A stretch of DNA of 51,251 nt from Thermoanaerobacteraceae bacterium. Its GTDB lineage: Bacteria; Bacillota; Thermoanaerobacteria; Thermoanaerobacterales; UBA4877. The DNA is taken from positions 1 through 51,251 of the forward strand of contig JASEJQ010000009.1 in assembly GCA_030016635.1 (NCBI GenBank), read 5' to 3'. The notes beneath the pieces are model-generated. The model worked only from the letters and a program-made list of their open reading frames with translations, ran no database searches and was not told the DNA's origin. Each line of letters begins with the position of its first letter. The first letter of the stretch is position 1. Both the position numbers and the translations under genes were made by a program. Positions 25,470 through 36,654 of the stretch are shown here, one piece after another.

Positions 25470-26036
25470 ATGAATGAAATAGTGGAGATCATAAGGAGTT
25501 TTCCCATAATAGCAGCCTTGAGGCATTATGAATACCTGGATGAGGCACTGCGTTCGCAGGCAAACGTTATATTTCTGTTGGGTGGAGATATTTTCTCAAT
25601 CGGTGATGTTGTCAACAAGATTAAAACAAAAGGCAGGATTTCTTTTGTCCATGCTGACCTCATAGATGGTCTTGGCCGTGATAGGGTTGCAATGGAGTAT
25701 ATAGCCAAGACAATAAAACCTGATGGGATTATAAGTACAAGGTCATCCAGTGTAAAATATGCCAGAGAGGTAGGGCTTTTCTCCATACAGAGGTTTTTTC
25801 TCGTAGATTCCCAGGGACTTACTACAGGTGTTCATGAGGTCAGGGAATCCATGCCCGATGCAATAGAGGTGTTGCCAGGGATTATACATGATAAGACCGG
25901 GATTATTTCCTCACAAGTAAAACAACCTGTTATAGCAGGTGGACTTGTGGAAAAAAAGGATGATGTAATTAAGGCATTAAAGGCTGGAGCCATAGCCATA
26001 TCAACCAGCAAGAGGGAGTTATGGTTTTTGGAGTAG
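25470..26036 (+). CDS. glpP: glycerol-3-phosphate responsive antiterminator
   Basis: GlpP binds glycerol 3-phosphate and leader RNA to let transcription pass terminators in glp genes. The 188-residue protein has the family blocks IAALRHYEYLDEALRS near 14, FVHADLIDGLGRD near 54, IISTRSSSVKYARE near 86, and VIAGGLVEKKDDV near 153. It precedes glpF-glpK; its likely RNA target is the terminator at 28412. The intergenic 25293-25469 before it holds a short dyad near 25398 without a T-run. Confidence 0.92.
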   Translation: MNEIVEIIRSFPIIAALRHYEYLDEALRSQANVIFLLGGDIFSIGDVVNKIKTKGRISFVHADLIDGLGRDRVAMEYIAKTIKPDGIISTRSSSVKYAREVGLFSIQRFFLVDSQGLTTGVHEVRESMPDAIEVLPGIIHDKTGIISSQVKQPVIAGGLVEKKDDVIKALKAGAIAISTSKRELWFLE

Positions 26037-26128
26037 GCCTTAATGATAAATTTACTGCTGGGGGTGGTAAAAAAATTATTTATATGATCCTGCAATATTT
26101 TATTAAATTATAAGGGAGGAGAAATGAA

Positions 26129-26848
26129 ATGTCACCAATGACTCAGTATCTGGCAGAATTTTTTGGTACAATGATATTAGTACTTCTCGGTGATGGCGTT
26201 GTTGCAAACGTTGTCTTAAATAAGTCAAAAGGTCAAAACAGTGGGTGGATTGTAATAACAGCAGGATGGGGTTTTGCAGTTGCAGTTGCGGCATACATCA
26301 CGGGCTGGGTAAGCGGTGCCCATCTTAATCCGGCAGTGACGATAGGGTTGGCTGCAATTGGAAAATTTTCATGGAGCCTGGTGCCCGGCTATATAGTGGC
26401 CCAGATGGCTGGTGCTTTTGTCGGCGCAGTTCTGGTATATATTATGTATATGGACCACTTTGCTGCTACTGATGATCCTGGTTCAAAGCTGGGAGTCTTT
26501 TCGACAATTCCTGCCATAAGGAATTTAGCTGTTAACTTTATTTCAGAGGTAATAGGCACTGCGATGCTACTTATCGGAATACTTGGTATAACCAATTCCA
26601 ATACAAATGTAGGCTCCTTGGGCACACTTTTAGTTGGACTTTTGGTGTTCAGCATAGGTCTATCTCTTGGAGGACCTACCGGATATGCTATTAATCCGGC
26701 AAGGGACTTAGGGCCAAGGATTGCGCATGCTATTCTTCCTATACCAGGCAAGGGAAGTTCAGATTGGGGGTATGGCCTGATAGTGCCAATCTTTGGACCT
26801 ATAATAGGTGGTATTCTGGGTGCTTTCATATATCAGATGTTTATATAA
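26129..26848 (+). CDS. glpF: glycerol uptake facilitator
   Basis: This aquaglyceroporin has six membrane segments and two half-helices carrying the NPA motifs, HLNPAVT near 69 and AINPARDLGPR near 191. The Arg after the second NPA and the Asp of the next position follow the glycerol-type pattern. Length 239 residues. GGGAGGAG precedes the ATG. It feeds glycerol to the kinase encoded 23 bp downstream. Confidence 0.94.
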   Translation: MSPMTQYLAEFFGTMILVLLGDGVVANVVLNKSKGQNSGWIVITAGWGFAVAVAAYITGWVSGAHLNPAVTIGLAAIGKFSWSLVPGYIVAQMAGAFVGAVLVYIMYMDHFAATDDPGSKLGVFSTIPAIRNLAVNFISEVIGTAMLLIGILGITNSNTNVGSLGTLLVGLLVFSIGLSLGGPTGYAINPARDLGPRIAHAILPIPGKGSSDWGYGLIVPIFGPIIGGILGAFIYQMFI

Positions 26849-26853
26849 ATTAA

Positions 26854-28373
<1,520 letters not shown>

Positions 28374-28411
28374 AAAAGCAAATAAAATATTTATAATTGG
28401 CGGAGAACTGG

Positions 28412-28468
28412 AGAGCCATACCTGATGGCCTTGACAAAAGGCGTGTTCAGGTATGGCTCTTTTCTTTG
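28412..28468 (+). terminator. leader terminator, probable GlpP target
   Basis: A perfect 14-bp stem (28412-28425 with 28447-28460), a 21-nt loop and a T-rich tail lie between glpK and the first oxidoreductase gene, downstream of a dedicated promoter. In Bacillus, GlpP controls glpD through such a leader terminator, and glpP is encoded 3 kb upstream here. Confidence 0.82.
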
Positions 28469-28495
28469 CATATTATTTAACAAGGAGGGCTACCG

Positions 28496-29959
28496 ATGTA
28501 TGATGTCTTAATTATTGGTGGCGGGGTCACTGGCTCAGCAATAGCCCGTGAAATGTCAAGGTATAAGCTGAATATCTGCCTTCTTGAAAAGGAGGAGGAT
28601 GTATGCACGGGTACCAGCAAAGCCAACAGCGCCATTATCCACGCAGGCTATGACCCTGAGCCCGGCACATTGAAGGCCAGGCTGAATGTCAGGGGAAATG
28701 CAATGTTTGATGAACTATGTGAAAATCTTGACATACCATTTAAACGTAATGGTTCTCTGGTGGTTGCATTTTCTGAGGAAGAGATGAAAAAGGTAAGAGA
28801 CCTGTATGACAGAGGTATAAAAAATGGCGTTCCTGATATGGAGATAATAGACAGGGAAAGGTTGAAGAAGCTGGAGCCAAATATCAGCGACGATGCAATA
28901 GGTGCACTTTATGCCAGAACGGCAGGCGTGATATGTCCATTCACCCTTACTATTGCCATGGCTGAAAACGCTGCCATGAACGGCGTGGAGTTTTTCTTTA
29001 ACAGCCCTGTTACCGGTATAGATAAACATGAAAGGTATTTCACAGTCCATACGCCGGATAACGTTTTTGAGGCAAGGTATGTGATAAATGCTGCAGGTCT
29101 ATATGCCGATGAGATAAACAATATGGTTGGTGGAGAACCATTTAAGATTCGCCCCCGCAAGGGAGAGTATCTTATACTGGATAAGGTTGAGGGGGATGTT
29201 GCCCATACAGTGATCTTTCAGGTGCCTACAAAGATGGGCAAGGGTATACTTGTGACCCCGACAGTCCACGGCAACCTCATGCTTGGCCCCACTGCCGAGG
29301 ATATTGAAGATAAGGAGTTCAGGGAAACTACTCCAGAGGGAATTCAAAAGGCAATAGAGGGTGCTATGAAGACTACCAGGGCATTTAACCTAAGAAATGT
29401 AATAACTACATTTACAGGTGTGCGGCCGGTGCCGGATACAGAAGACTTTATAATAGGTGAGTCAAAACTTGTGCCCGGGTTTATAAATGCTTCCGGTATT
29501 GAATCTCCAGGCCTTACATCGGCCCCTGCAATAGCTGAGATGGTAGTGGACATAGTAAAAGAAGCTGGACTTCATATGGAAGAAAAGCCGGACTTTAACC
29601 CGAAAAGGAGACCGGTCATAAGGTTTAATGAACTTACTGATGAAGAGAAAAAAGAGGTCATAAAGCAAAACCCTGCCTACGGCCATGTTATATGCCGTTG
29701 TGAGACCATAACAGAGGGTGAGATAATTGATGCCATAAGGAGGCCTGTGGGAGCGCGCTCCTTAGACGGTATAAAACGCAGGACCAGGGCTCAGACGGGA
29801 AGATGTCAGGCCGGTTTTTGCACCCCCAGGGTTGCGGAAATACTGGCAAGAGAACTCAATATGACACTGAGTGACGTGACTAAATTTGGGGGCAATTCTA
29901 AACTGCTCCTTTACAGAGTTAAGGAGCTTTTAAAAGAGGATGGTGAAAAAAATGTATAG
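28496..29959 (+). CDS. glpA: GlpA-like FAD oxidoreductase with BFD-type Fe-S domain
   Basis: This is probably the anaerobic glycerol-3-phosphate dehydrogenase that yields dihydroxyacetone phosphate. FAD loop VLIIGGGVTGSAIARE is at residues 4-19 and FAD_oxidored blocks follow (NSAIIHAGYDPEPGTLKA). The C-terminal 90 residues form a BFD-like [2Fe-2S] domain with Cys in VICRCET and GRCQAGFCTP. At 487 residues it is shorter than E. coli GlpA. It overlaps the next gene by 8 bp and forms a set with the following two proteins, which may replace GlpB and GlpC. Confidence 0.87.
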   Translation: MYDVLIIGGGVTGSAIAREMSRYKLNICLLEKEEDVCTGTSKANSAIIHAGYDPEPGTLKARLNVRGNAMFDELCENLDIPFKRNGSLVVAFSEEEMKKVRDLYDRGIKNGVPDMEIIDRERLKKLEPNISDDAIGALYARTAGVICPFTLTIAMAENAAMNGVEFFFNSPVTGIDKHERYFTVHTPDNVFEARYVINAAGLYADEINNMVGGEPFKIRPRKGEYLILDKVEGDVAHTVIFQVPTKMGKGILVTPTVHGNLMLGPTAEDIEDKEFRETTPEGIQKAIEGAMKTTRAFNLRNVITTFTGVRPVPDTEDFIIGESKLVPGFINASGIESPGLTSAPAIAEMVVDIVKEAGLHMEEKPDFNPKRRPVIRFNELTDEEKKEVIKQNPAYGHVICRCETITEGEIIDAIRRPVGARSLDGIKRRTRAQTGRCQAGFCTPRVAEILARELNMTLSDVTKFGGNSKLLLYRVKELLKEDGEKNV

Positions 29960-31211
29960 GAGCATCGTTGTGATAGGCGGCGGCCCGGCTGGTCTTGGAG
30001 CTGCAGTAGAGGCAAAGAAACTTGGTATAGATGATGTGCTTATACTGGAGAGGGATAGGGAGTTAGGCGGTATTTTAAACCAGTGCATACACAATGGATT
30101 TGGCCTTCAAGAGTTCAATGAGGAGCTTACAGGCCCAGAGTATGCCGACAGGTTTATAAAACAGGTAAAAGAGCTGGGCATTGAGTATAAACTGGATACA
30201 ATGGTACTGGATATCACTCCAGACAGAAAGATTACGGCTGTAAACAGCCACGATGGCCTTATTGAGATAGAGGCAGGTGCTGTAATACTGGCCATGGGCT
30301 GCAGGGAAAGGCCAAGGGGTGCAATAAACATACCTGGGAGCAGGCCTGCAGGAATATTTACCGCAGGGACAGCCCAGAGGTTTGCCAACATGGAGGGTTA
30401 TCTTCCTGGTAAGGAGGTGGTTATCCTTGGCTCCGGCGATATAGGGCTCATTATGGCCAGGCGGTTTACGCTGGAAGGGGCCAAGGTAAAGGCCGTATGC
30501 GAGATAATGCCGTATTCCAGCGGTCTTAAAAGAAATATAGTCCAGTGCCTTGACGATTTTGGAATACCTCTGCTGCTTCGCCACACTGTAGTCAGGATTC
30601 ATGGGAAGGATAGGGTTGAAGGCGTTACCATTGCTGAGGTAGACGACAAAAAAGAACCAATACCCGGTACGGAAAAGTATATCCCATGTGATACTCTGTT
30701 GCTTTCGGTGGGCCTTATTCCAGAAAACGAGCTTTCAAAAAAGGCTGGTGTAATATTGGATAAAAATACAGGCGGCGCTTATGTATGGGATGACAGGGAG
30801 ACCACAACACCAGGCATCTTTGCATGTGGCAATGTGCTTCAGGTACACGACTTAGTGGATAACGTCACGGATGAGAGCCGCATAGCAGCCCAGGGTGCAG
30901 TCAGGTTTTTAAAAGAGGGTGAAAAGACCGAACCCCAGCCCATAAATATAAATCCTGGTGATGGTGTAAGGTATGTTGTGCCACAGAGAGTGAAAAAGAG
31001 CAGGGTAGAGGGTGCCTTCAAGATGTTTTTAAGGGTAACGGATGTATATGAAAATGCAAAGCTGGTGGTTGACTCCGACAAGGGAAGGCTTTTTGCAATA
31101 AATAAAAGGCGGCTGTCTCCAGGTGAGATGGAGTATATAAATGTGACACAGAGGCTCTTAAACCGCTTCCCTGATATCAGAGAGATTACTATAAAGGTCG
31201 AAAGGGGGTAG
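29952..31211 (+). CDS. FAD/NAD-dependent oxidoreductase, GlpA partner
   Basis: This pyridine-nucleotide-disulfide-type flavoprotein of 419 residues has an N-terminal FAD loop VVIGGGPAGLGAAVEAKKLG, a middle NAD loop VVILGSGDIGLIMARR near 155, and a GIFACGNVLQVHDLVD FAD segment near 296. It lacks a redox CxxC. Proteins of this kind sit between GlpA-like and DUF1667 genes in many anaerobes and probably connect glycerol 3-phosphate oxidation to an NAD or ferredoxin pool. I prefer ATG 29952, spaced from AGAGGA, over ATG 29940. Confidence 0.82.
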   Translation: MYRSIVVIGGGPAGLGAAVEAKKLGIDDVLILERDRELGGILNQCIHNGFGLQEFNEELTGPEYADRFIKQVKELGIEYKLDTMVLDITPDRKITAVNSHDGLIEIEAGAVILAMGCRERPRGAINIPGSRPAGIFTAGTAQRFANMEGYLPGKEVVILGSGDIGLIMARRFTLEGAKVKAVCEIMPYSSGLKRNIVQCLDDFGIPLLLRHTVVRIHGKDRVEGVTIAEVDDKKEPIPGTEKYIPCDTLLLSVGLIPENELSKKAGVILDKNTGGAYVWDDRETTTPGIFACGNVLQVHDLVDNVTDESRIAAQGAVRFLKEGEKTEPQPININPGDGVRYVVPQRVKKSRVEGAFKMFLRVTDVYENAKLVVDSDKGRLFAINKRRLSPGEMEYINVTQRLLNRFPDIREITIKVERG

Positions 31212-31216
31212 GACCA

Positions 31217-31576
31217 ATGCAGGAAAGGTATATTACATGTATTCTCTGCCCTCAGGGGTGCAACCTGAAGGTCCAGATCGATGACGGGAAGATAGTCTCA
31301 GTAAAAAATAACGGATGCGAGAAAGGGCCGGGATACGCAAACGACGAGGTGTTTCATCCTACAAGGGTCCTCACTACGACAGTAAGGATAAGGAAAGCTA
31401 AGCTGCCGCTCCTCCCTGTAAGAACGCAGAAACCCATACCAAAGGGAAAGATTTTTGAGGCGATGAAGGTTCTTGCAGGGATAGAGGTTGAAGCACCGGT
31501 GACTGTCGGACAGGTGATATACTCAAATATATTGAACACAGGTGTTGACGTGATTGCAACAAGGAATATGAATTAA
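31217..31576 (+). CDS. DUF1667 Cys-containing protein
   Basis: The 119-residue protein begins with C-x2-C-x3-C (CILCPQGC), and a later Cys in [10 protein letters not shown] gives four potential Fe-S or zinc ligands. The tail VIATRNM is typical of DUF1667. It always seems to accompany the two flavoproteins encoded before it and probably serves as the small electron-transfer subunit. It starts 5 bases after the preceding stop. Confidence 0.85.
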   Translation: MQERYITCILCPQGCNLKVQIDDGKIVSVKNNGCEKGPGYANDEVFHPTRVLTTTVRIRKAKLPLLPVRTQKPIPKGKIFEAMKVLAGIEVEAPVTVGQVIYSNILNTGVDVIATRNMN

Positions 31577-31596
31577 TAAAAAGTGGGGAGATATGT

Positions 31597-33636
31597 ATGT
31601 ATTCCTCCAGATATATTCAGATTAAAAATCCTCTTGGTTTTCACACAAGGGCAGCCGCTATGATTTCACAGAAGGCTGGTCAGATGGAGAAGATATATGG
31701 GGCCAGGTTATATATAAGCCTTGAGAGCAGCGGCAACCGTCTGCCCATGTCCAGCTTTCTGGCGCTGCTTTCTACACCCGTCAGAGGTGGGGATAGGATT
31801 GAGGTCATGGTAGAGGGTGACGAACCTGAAAAGGTGCTGGATGAGATAGTTAAATTTATTGAATCCTGTTTTGAGGCCGATGACACCATGCAGATAGACA
31901 GCCTTTTACAGGAGGTTTCAGTAACCTATGAAAGGATATTTGAGAGTGTGCCCAGCGGTATAATTGTATTGGATATGAATGGGGTGGTCACGTTGTTCAA
32001 TAAGGCTGCAGAGAAGATATCCGGTTTATCTGCTGACAGGGTTATAGGTAAGACCTATAAGATGGTTCTACCGAACTGGCCTCTGGAGGAGGCTTATGCC
32101 GAGGGAAAGACATACATGGGTATAAGATTGGACCTAAATGGCGCTGCTGTCCTTGCCAATATCTCACCTATATTTTCAACAAGCAGGATGATAGGCATAG
32201 TGTCCATTTTACAGGATATGAGGGAGATAGATAAGCTGTCCAATGAGCTTGACTCCGTCAAAGAGATGGAAAACAGGTATCATAATATGCTGGAGTCTGT
32301 GCATGATGGGATATGCCTGGTAGATAGTGATGGAATAATCGTATACGTCAACCCTGCCTATGAGCGTATAACAGGGGGAAGGTGCGAGGAACTCATTGGG
32401 AAGTTAATTTATGATGTCTCACCTGACGGTGCCAGGGCAACCGCATTGAAGTTAAGAAAGCAAATTCTCGGTGTGATCGGGACAAAGCCCAATGGTGTGA
32501 GATATGTGGCGGATCTTAACCCGATTTTTTATGGGGATAGGTTTATGGGCGTTGTTTCAGTCATCAAAGAGGTGACTGAAATACAGGATCTTACAAATAG
32601 ATTAAACGAAGAAAGGGCAAGGGCAGAGTATCTTGAACAGGAATTAAAGAGGAGTCAGAAGCTGGATGAAGCCTTTAATATCATTGTTGGGAAAAACGGG
32701 AAATTAAAGGATGCACTGTCCATCGCATCAAAGGCTGCAGCAGCTGATGCCACGGTACTTATAAGGGGAGAGAGCGGTACAGGCAAAGAGCTGGTTGCCA
32801 GGGCTATACACTTCGCCAGTAAGCGAAAGGATAAGCCTTTTATCAGGGTAAACTGTGCTGCCATACCATCCAATCTTCTTGAGAGTGAACTCTTTGGCTA
32901 TGAGCGAGGTGCCTTTACAGGTGCAGTAAATCAAAAACCGGGGAAATTTGAACTGGCTAACGGTGGTACAATATTTTTGGATGAAATTGGAGACCTCCCG
33001 CCGGATATGCAGGTAAAGCTTTTGAGGGTTATAGAGGAAAAGGAGTTTGAAAGGGTTGGCGGCATAACGACTATAAAAGTAAATGTCAGGATAATAGCTG
33101 CTACTAACCGAAATCTGGAGGAAATGATAAAGAGCAATACCTTTAGAGAGGACCTGTACTACAGGCTCAATGTCGTCCCCATTTTTCTGCCATCGCTGCG
33201 GGAAAGAAAGGATGACATACCCGTACTGGTAGAGCATTTCTTAAATGAACTGAATAAGAAAATGGGGAAAGACATCAAATATGTGACAAAGGAAGCCATG
33301 AAGGCTCTGGTAAGATATGAATGGCCGGGCAACATACGAGAGCTTCAGAATATAATGGAGCGATGTATTATAATGACAGATAAGGAATTCATAGATATAG
33401 ATGACCTGCCCATGTATATAGTTGGTTATAAACCCGAAAGCGGCGCACTGATTAATTTTGATGGTGGTGATCTGGCTACAATGGAGGAATATGAAGAAGA
33501 GATAATCAGGTTAGCCCTGAAAAAATATGGAAGTTTCAATAAGGCAGGTAAGGTTTTGGGTCTTACACACAAGACTGTTGCTACAAAGGCCAGAAAATTT
33601 GGTATTGTAGATAGTAATGAGCAGGATTTGAGATAG
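31597..33636 (+). CDS. HPr-PAS-PAS sigma-54 activator
   Basis: Four parts are visible in 679 residues. Residues 1-90 resemble HPr, with His16 in [10 protein letters not shown] and Ser53 in the place of the regulatory Ser. Two PAS domains span about 107-225 and 228-340, with a short coiled coil after them. A sigma-54 AAA+ domain follows (Walker A GESGTGKE near 390, GAFTGA near 438, FLDEIGDLP near 458). A Fis-type HTH covers the last 35 residues. The HPr part could be phosphorylated by PTS enzymes and so sense PTS state. The sigma-54 promoter 60 bp downstream and the PTS-dependent dhaKLM genes are its evident target. Confidence 0.9.
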   Translation: MYSSRYIQIKNPLGFHTRAAAMISQKAGQMEKIYGARLYISLESSGNRLPMSSFLALLSTPVRGGDRIEVMVEGDEPEKVLDEIVKFIESCFEADDTMQIDSLLQEVSVTYERIFESVPSGIIVLDMNGVVTLFNKAAEKISGLSADRVIGKTYKMVLPNWPLEEAYAEGKTYMGIRLDLNGAAVLANISPIFSTSRMIGIVSILQDMREIDKLSNELDSVKEMENRYHNMLESVHDGICLVDSDGIIVYVNPAYERITGGRCEELIGKLIYDVSPDGARATALKLRKQILGVIGTKPNGVRYVADLNPIFYGDRFMGVVSVIKEVTEIQDLTNRLNEERARAEYLEQELKRSQKLDEAFNIIVGKNGKLKDALSIASKAAAADATVLIRGESGTGKELVARAIHFASKRKDKPFIRVNCAAIPSNLLESELFGYERGAFTGAVNQKPGKFELANGGTIFLDEIGDLPPDMQVKLLRVIEEKEFERVGGITTIKVNVRIIAATNRNLEEMIKSNTFREDLYYRLNVVPIFLPSLRERKDDIPVLVEHFLNELNKKMGKDIKYVTKEAMKALVRYEWPGNIRELQNIMERCIIMTDKEFIDIDDLPMYIVGYKPESGALINFDGGDLATMEEYEEEIIRLALKKYGSFNKAGKVLGLTHKTVATKARKFGIVDSNEQDLR

Positions 33637-33652
33637 GTTGATACTTTTTACC

Positions 33653-33690
33653 AACAGGCTTTTTTGAAAAAAGGCCTGTTTTTCTATTTT
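33653..33690 (+). terminator. terminator after the sigma-54 activator gene
   Basis: AACAGGCTTTTTT pairs with AAAAAAGGCCTGTT (one bulged C), followed by a T-rich tail. It separates the regulator from the dha promoter. Confidence 0.85.
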
Positions 33691-33695
33691 GGAGT

Positions 33696-33711
33696 TGGTA
33701 TGAATTTTGCT
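33696..33711 (+). promoter_or_regulatory. sigma-54 promoter of dhaKLM
   Basis: TGGTATGAATTTTGCT has the invariant GG (33697-33698) and GC (33709-33710) with 10 bases between them, the exact -24/-12 layout of sigma-54 promoters. It lies between the activator gene and dhaK; transcription would start near 33722. Confidence 0.85.
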
Positions 33712-33750
33712 AATATATAAAGTGAAAAATATAAACAAAGGAGGTTAACC

Positions 33751-34755
33751 ATGAAAAAGTTAATTAATGATCCAAATACGGTTGTTGAAGAAATGATGGA
33801 GGGTATAGTGCAGGCATATCCTCAGTATGTAAGGAAATTGGAAGGTTTTAATGTCCTTGTAAGGGCGGATGCCCCGGTAAGCGGGAAGGTGGCACTGGTG
33901 AGCGGTGGAGGCAGCGGACATGAGCCGGCTCACGGTGGCTATGTGGGCAAGGGCATGCTGGACGGTGCAGTGGCAGGTGCTGTGTTTACATCACCGACCC
34001 CGGATGCCATTTATGAGGCTATAAAGGCTGTGGATGGTGGGGCAGGCGTACTTCTTGTGGTGAAGAACTATACCGGAGACGTGATGAACTTTGATATGGC
34101 CAAAGAGATGGCAGAGATGGATGGCATAAAGGTTGACAGCATTGTGGTAAATGACGACGTGGCGGTGGAAAACAGCACCTGGACCACTGGCAGAAGGGGT
34201 ATAGCAGGTACTGTCTTTGTACACAAGATAGCCGGTGCTGCTGCAGACAAGGGGATGGCATTAGAAGAGGTCAAAAGGGTTGGAGAAAAGGTTATTGCCA
34301 ACGTCCGGTCCATGGGCATGGCACTCACCCCGTGCACAGTTCCTGCTGCAGGAAAGCCCAGCTTTACCTTGGCAGAGAATGAGATGGAGATAGGTATAGG
34401 TATCCATGGAGAACCCGGCACCCATAGGGAAAGTGTTAAACCAGCAGATGAGGTGGCAGATGAGCTATTAAACAAGATTTTAGTGGATCTGCCATATGAG
34501 TCGGGTGACGAAGTGGCTGTGATGGTAAACGGTATGGGCGGTACACCTCTCATGGAGCTTTATGTCATCAACAGGCATGTGGCATCGGTATTGAAGGATA
34601 AGGGAATAAAGGTATATAAGACATTTGTGGGAGAATATATGACTTCTTTAGAGATGCAGGGAGCTTCTATCACACTCTTGAAGCTGGACGATGAATTAAA
34701 AGGACTCCTGGATGCACCGAGTGATACAATCGCTTTTAAGAACTTCGGGAGGTAA
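33751..34755 (+). CDS. dhaK: dihydroxyacetone kinase, substrate-binding subunit
   Basis: DhaK binds dihydroxyacetone covalently through a His. The N-terminal GGGSGHEPAHGGYVG (near 53) and the hemiaminal His219 in IGIHGEPGTHRES are intact. Length 334 residues is usual. AAAGGAGG precedes the ATG. It works with DhaL and DhaM, whose genes follow at 5 and 10 bp. Confidence 0.95.
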   Translation: MKKLINDPNTVVEEMMEGIVQAYPQYVRKLEGFNVLVRADAPVSGKVALVSGGGSGHEPAHGGYVGKGMLDGAVAGAVFTSPTPDAIYEAIKAVDGGAGVLLVVKNYTGDVMNFDMAKEMAEMDGIKVDSIVVNDDVAVENSTWTTGRRGIAGTVFVHKIAGAAADKGMALEEVKRVGEKVIANVRSMGMALTPCTVPAAGKPSFTLAENEMEIGIGIHGEPGTHRESVKPADEVADELLNKILVDLPYESGDEVAVMVNGMGGTPLMELYVINRHVASVLKDKGIKVYKTFVGEYMTSLEMQGASITLLKLDDELKGLLDAPSDTIAFKNFGR

Positions 34756-34760
34756 TTTAA

Positions 34761-35396
34761 ATGACTATAAACAACATCAATGTGATTGACATAATTAAGG
34801 TCATGGCTAATGCCATAGCAGAGAATAAGGAATACCTTACTGAGCTGGATTCGGCCATAGGTGATGCGGACCATGGCATAAATATGGATAGAGGTATGCA
34901 GGCTGTCCTTGGTAAGCTGCCCTCCGTAGAGGATAAAGATATAGGCACTGTATTAAAGACGGTTGGAATGACACTGGTATCTACTGTGGGTGGCGCTTCC
35001 GGGCCCTTATACGGGACAGCTTTCATGAGGGCAGGCCAGGCCGCCGCCGGCAAGATGGAAATAGATGAGAAAGATATTCTTGCCATATTTGAGGCCGCAC
35101 TGCAGGGTATAAAGGAGCGCGGCAAGGCGGTAGCCGGGGAAAAGACCATGATAGACGCCTTAGAGCCGGCTTTGAAATCATACAGGGATGCTGTAGATAA
35201 CAATATCGGCCTGGCCGAGGCATTAAACAGAGCTGTGTATGCAGCTAAAGAGGGCATGGAATATACAAAAAACATAATCGCCACAAAGGGTAGGGCCAGC
35301 TACTTGGGTGAGAGGAGTATAGGCCATCAGGACCCCGGTGCCACATCCAGCTATCTTTTGCTGCAGGCAGCAGCAAGGGTAGTGAACTCACTATAG
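34761..35396 (+). CDS. dhaL: dihydroxyacetone kinase, ADP-binding subunit
   Basis: DhaL holds ADP as a permanent cofactor and transfers its phosphate to dihydroxyacetone on DhaK. The metal-nucleotide motif GDADHGINM (near 31) and GGASGPLYGT (near 76) are clear. The end DPGATSSYLLL is family-typical. Length 211 residues. Confidence 0.95.
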   Translation: MTINNINVIDIIKVMANAIAENKEYLTELDSAIGDADHGINMDRGMQAVLGKLPSVEDKDIGTVLKTVGMTLVSTVGGASGPLYGTAFMRAGQAAAGKMEIDEKDILAIFEAALQGIKERGKAVAGEKTMIDALEPALKSYRDAVDNNIGLAEALNRAVYAAKEGMEYTKNIIATKGRASYLGERSIGHQDPGATSSYLLLQAAARVVNSL

Positions 35397-35406
35397 GAGG
35401 CAATCT

Positions 35407-35802
35407 ATGGTAGGATTGGTTATTGTTTCACACAGCAGAAAACTGGCTGAGGGGCTGTGCGAGCTTACAAATCAACTCTCTCAAGGGAAAGTAAAGATAT
35501 TACCGGCTGGAGGAATGGAAGACGGCAGTCTGGGTACTGATGCTATGAGAATAATGGATGCGATACAGCAGGCCAACAGCGGCGATGGTGTCCTCGTTAT
35601 TGCAGACCTGGGAAGTGCCATACTGAGTTCAGATATGGCCATAGAGATGCTGGATGAAGATAAAAAAAACAAAGTGGTAATCGCTGATGCCCCCTTTGTG
35701 GAGGGCGGAGTGGCTGCAGCCGTAGAAGCCTCTCTGGGAAGTGACCTCAATAAAGTCAAAGAGGCAGCTGAAGGTGCAAAAGAATTAAAAAAGATATTTT
35801 AA
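35407..35802 (+). CDS. dhaM: dihydroxyacetone kinase phosphodonor, EIIA-Man type
   Basis: This 131-residue single-domain DhaM rephosphorylates the ADP on DhaL with phosphate from HPr. The phospho-His is in IVSHSRKLAEG (near residue 8) and the EIIA-Man fold blocks DLGSAILSSDMAIEML are present. The form without fused HPr and EI domains is the Firmicute type. It links dihydroxyacetone use to the PTS. A strong terminator follows. Confidence 0.93.
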   Translation: MVGLVIVSHSRKLAEGLCELTNQLSQGKVKILPAGGMEDGSLGTDAMRIMDAIQQANSGDGVLVIADLGSAILSSDMAIEMLDEDKKNKVVIADAPFVEGGVAAAVEASLGSDLNKVKEAAEGAKELKKIF

Positions 35803-35845
35803 ATAGATATGGGAGGTCAATAGTACCTCCCATATCTATTTTTAA
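35802..35845 (+). terminator. terminator of dhaKLM
   Basis: A perfect 16-bp stem (35802-35817 with 35825-35840), a 7-nt loop and a T-run. It overlaps the end of dhaM and may also serve the convergent rhomboid gene. Confidence 0.92.
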
Positions 35846-35895
35846 CTGAGCAGAATTAAATTGCATACTCTACCGTTACATACAAAACTCAAACA

Positions 35896-36585
35896 CTATC
35901 TCCCATACCATTTATCTTCAAAGTAACCATGAAATACAGCGCCGAAGAGGAAACCGCCTACATGGGCCCACCACGCCACTCCGGATACGGCCCCTCCTCC
36001 AGCCAGTGTCTGGATGGTGCCGGAATATAGCTGGGAGAAGAACCAGAACAAAAGGTATACAACAGCAGGTATATGGACGATGATGGGTATAATGAATATG
36101 GAAGGCACAGCAGTCAATATCCTGGCACGAGGATAAAGTATAAAATATGCCCCCATGACCCCCGCAATGGCACCTGATGCACCTACAGTGGGATAAGGTG
36201 ATAAGGGATTGAATACAAAATGGATGATTCCAGCTATAATGCCGCTCAAAATATAAAACAAGAGGAACTTAAAATGTCCCATCCTGTCTTCCACATTATC
36301 TCCAAAGAGCCACAGTACCCACATGTTGCTAATCAGATGGAACAGTCCTCCATGTAGGAACATACTGGTGATAAAGGGATAAAAATCATTGAGGACTATA
36401 GGTCCTCCACCCCTGAGCAGTTTTGAATAGTATGCAGGTATCATACCATACCGGTATACAAATTCATTAAACTGTACCTCGGGTGAGAGTATGGAATAAA
36501 GGAATACGACAGTGTTTATGAGTATTAATAATACAGTGACAAAGGGCCATCTCCTGCTGCGGATCTCATCTCTCAATGGTAGCAT
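35896..36585 (-). CDS. rhomboid family intramembrane protease
   Basis: The 229-residue membrane protein has about six to seven hydrophobic segments. The catalytic Ser lies in TVGASGAIAGVMGAYF and the catalytic His in AWWAHVGGFLFG; the WR-like motif and HGGLFHLISNMWVLWLFGD are the usual oxyanion-side elements. Rhomboids cleave membrane proteins; the substrate is unknown. It is transcribed away from the methyltransferase operon. Confidence 0.92.
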   Translation of the reverse strand: MLPLRDEIRSRRWPFVTVLLILINTVVFLYSILSPEVQFNEFVYRYGMIPAYYSKLLRGGGPIVLNDFYPFITSMFLHGGLFHLISNMWVLWLFGDNVEDRMGHFKFLLFYILSGIIAGIIHFVFNPLSPYPTVGASGAIAGVMGAYFILYPRARILTAVPSIFIIPIIVHIPAVVYLLFWFFSQLYSGTIQTLAGGGAVSGVAWWAHVGGFLFGAVFHGYFEDKWYGR

Positions 36586-36654
36586 AAATCCACCCCTTTA
36601 CAGTTTTATTTATAGTTTATTATAACATAAGATATATTGCTACATAAATAATTG

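Noticed and set aside
28466-28495. Short leader reading frame before the glpA-like gene
   Set aside because: No start codon with a ribosome site lies between the promoter and the terminator, so peptide-based attenuation is not supported there.
34068-35284. Long minus-strand frames across dhaK and dhaL
   Set aside because: They lie opposite well-identified genes and have no family features or ribosome sites.
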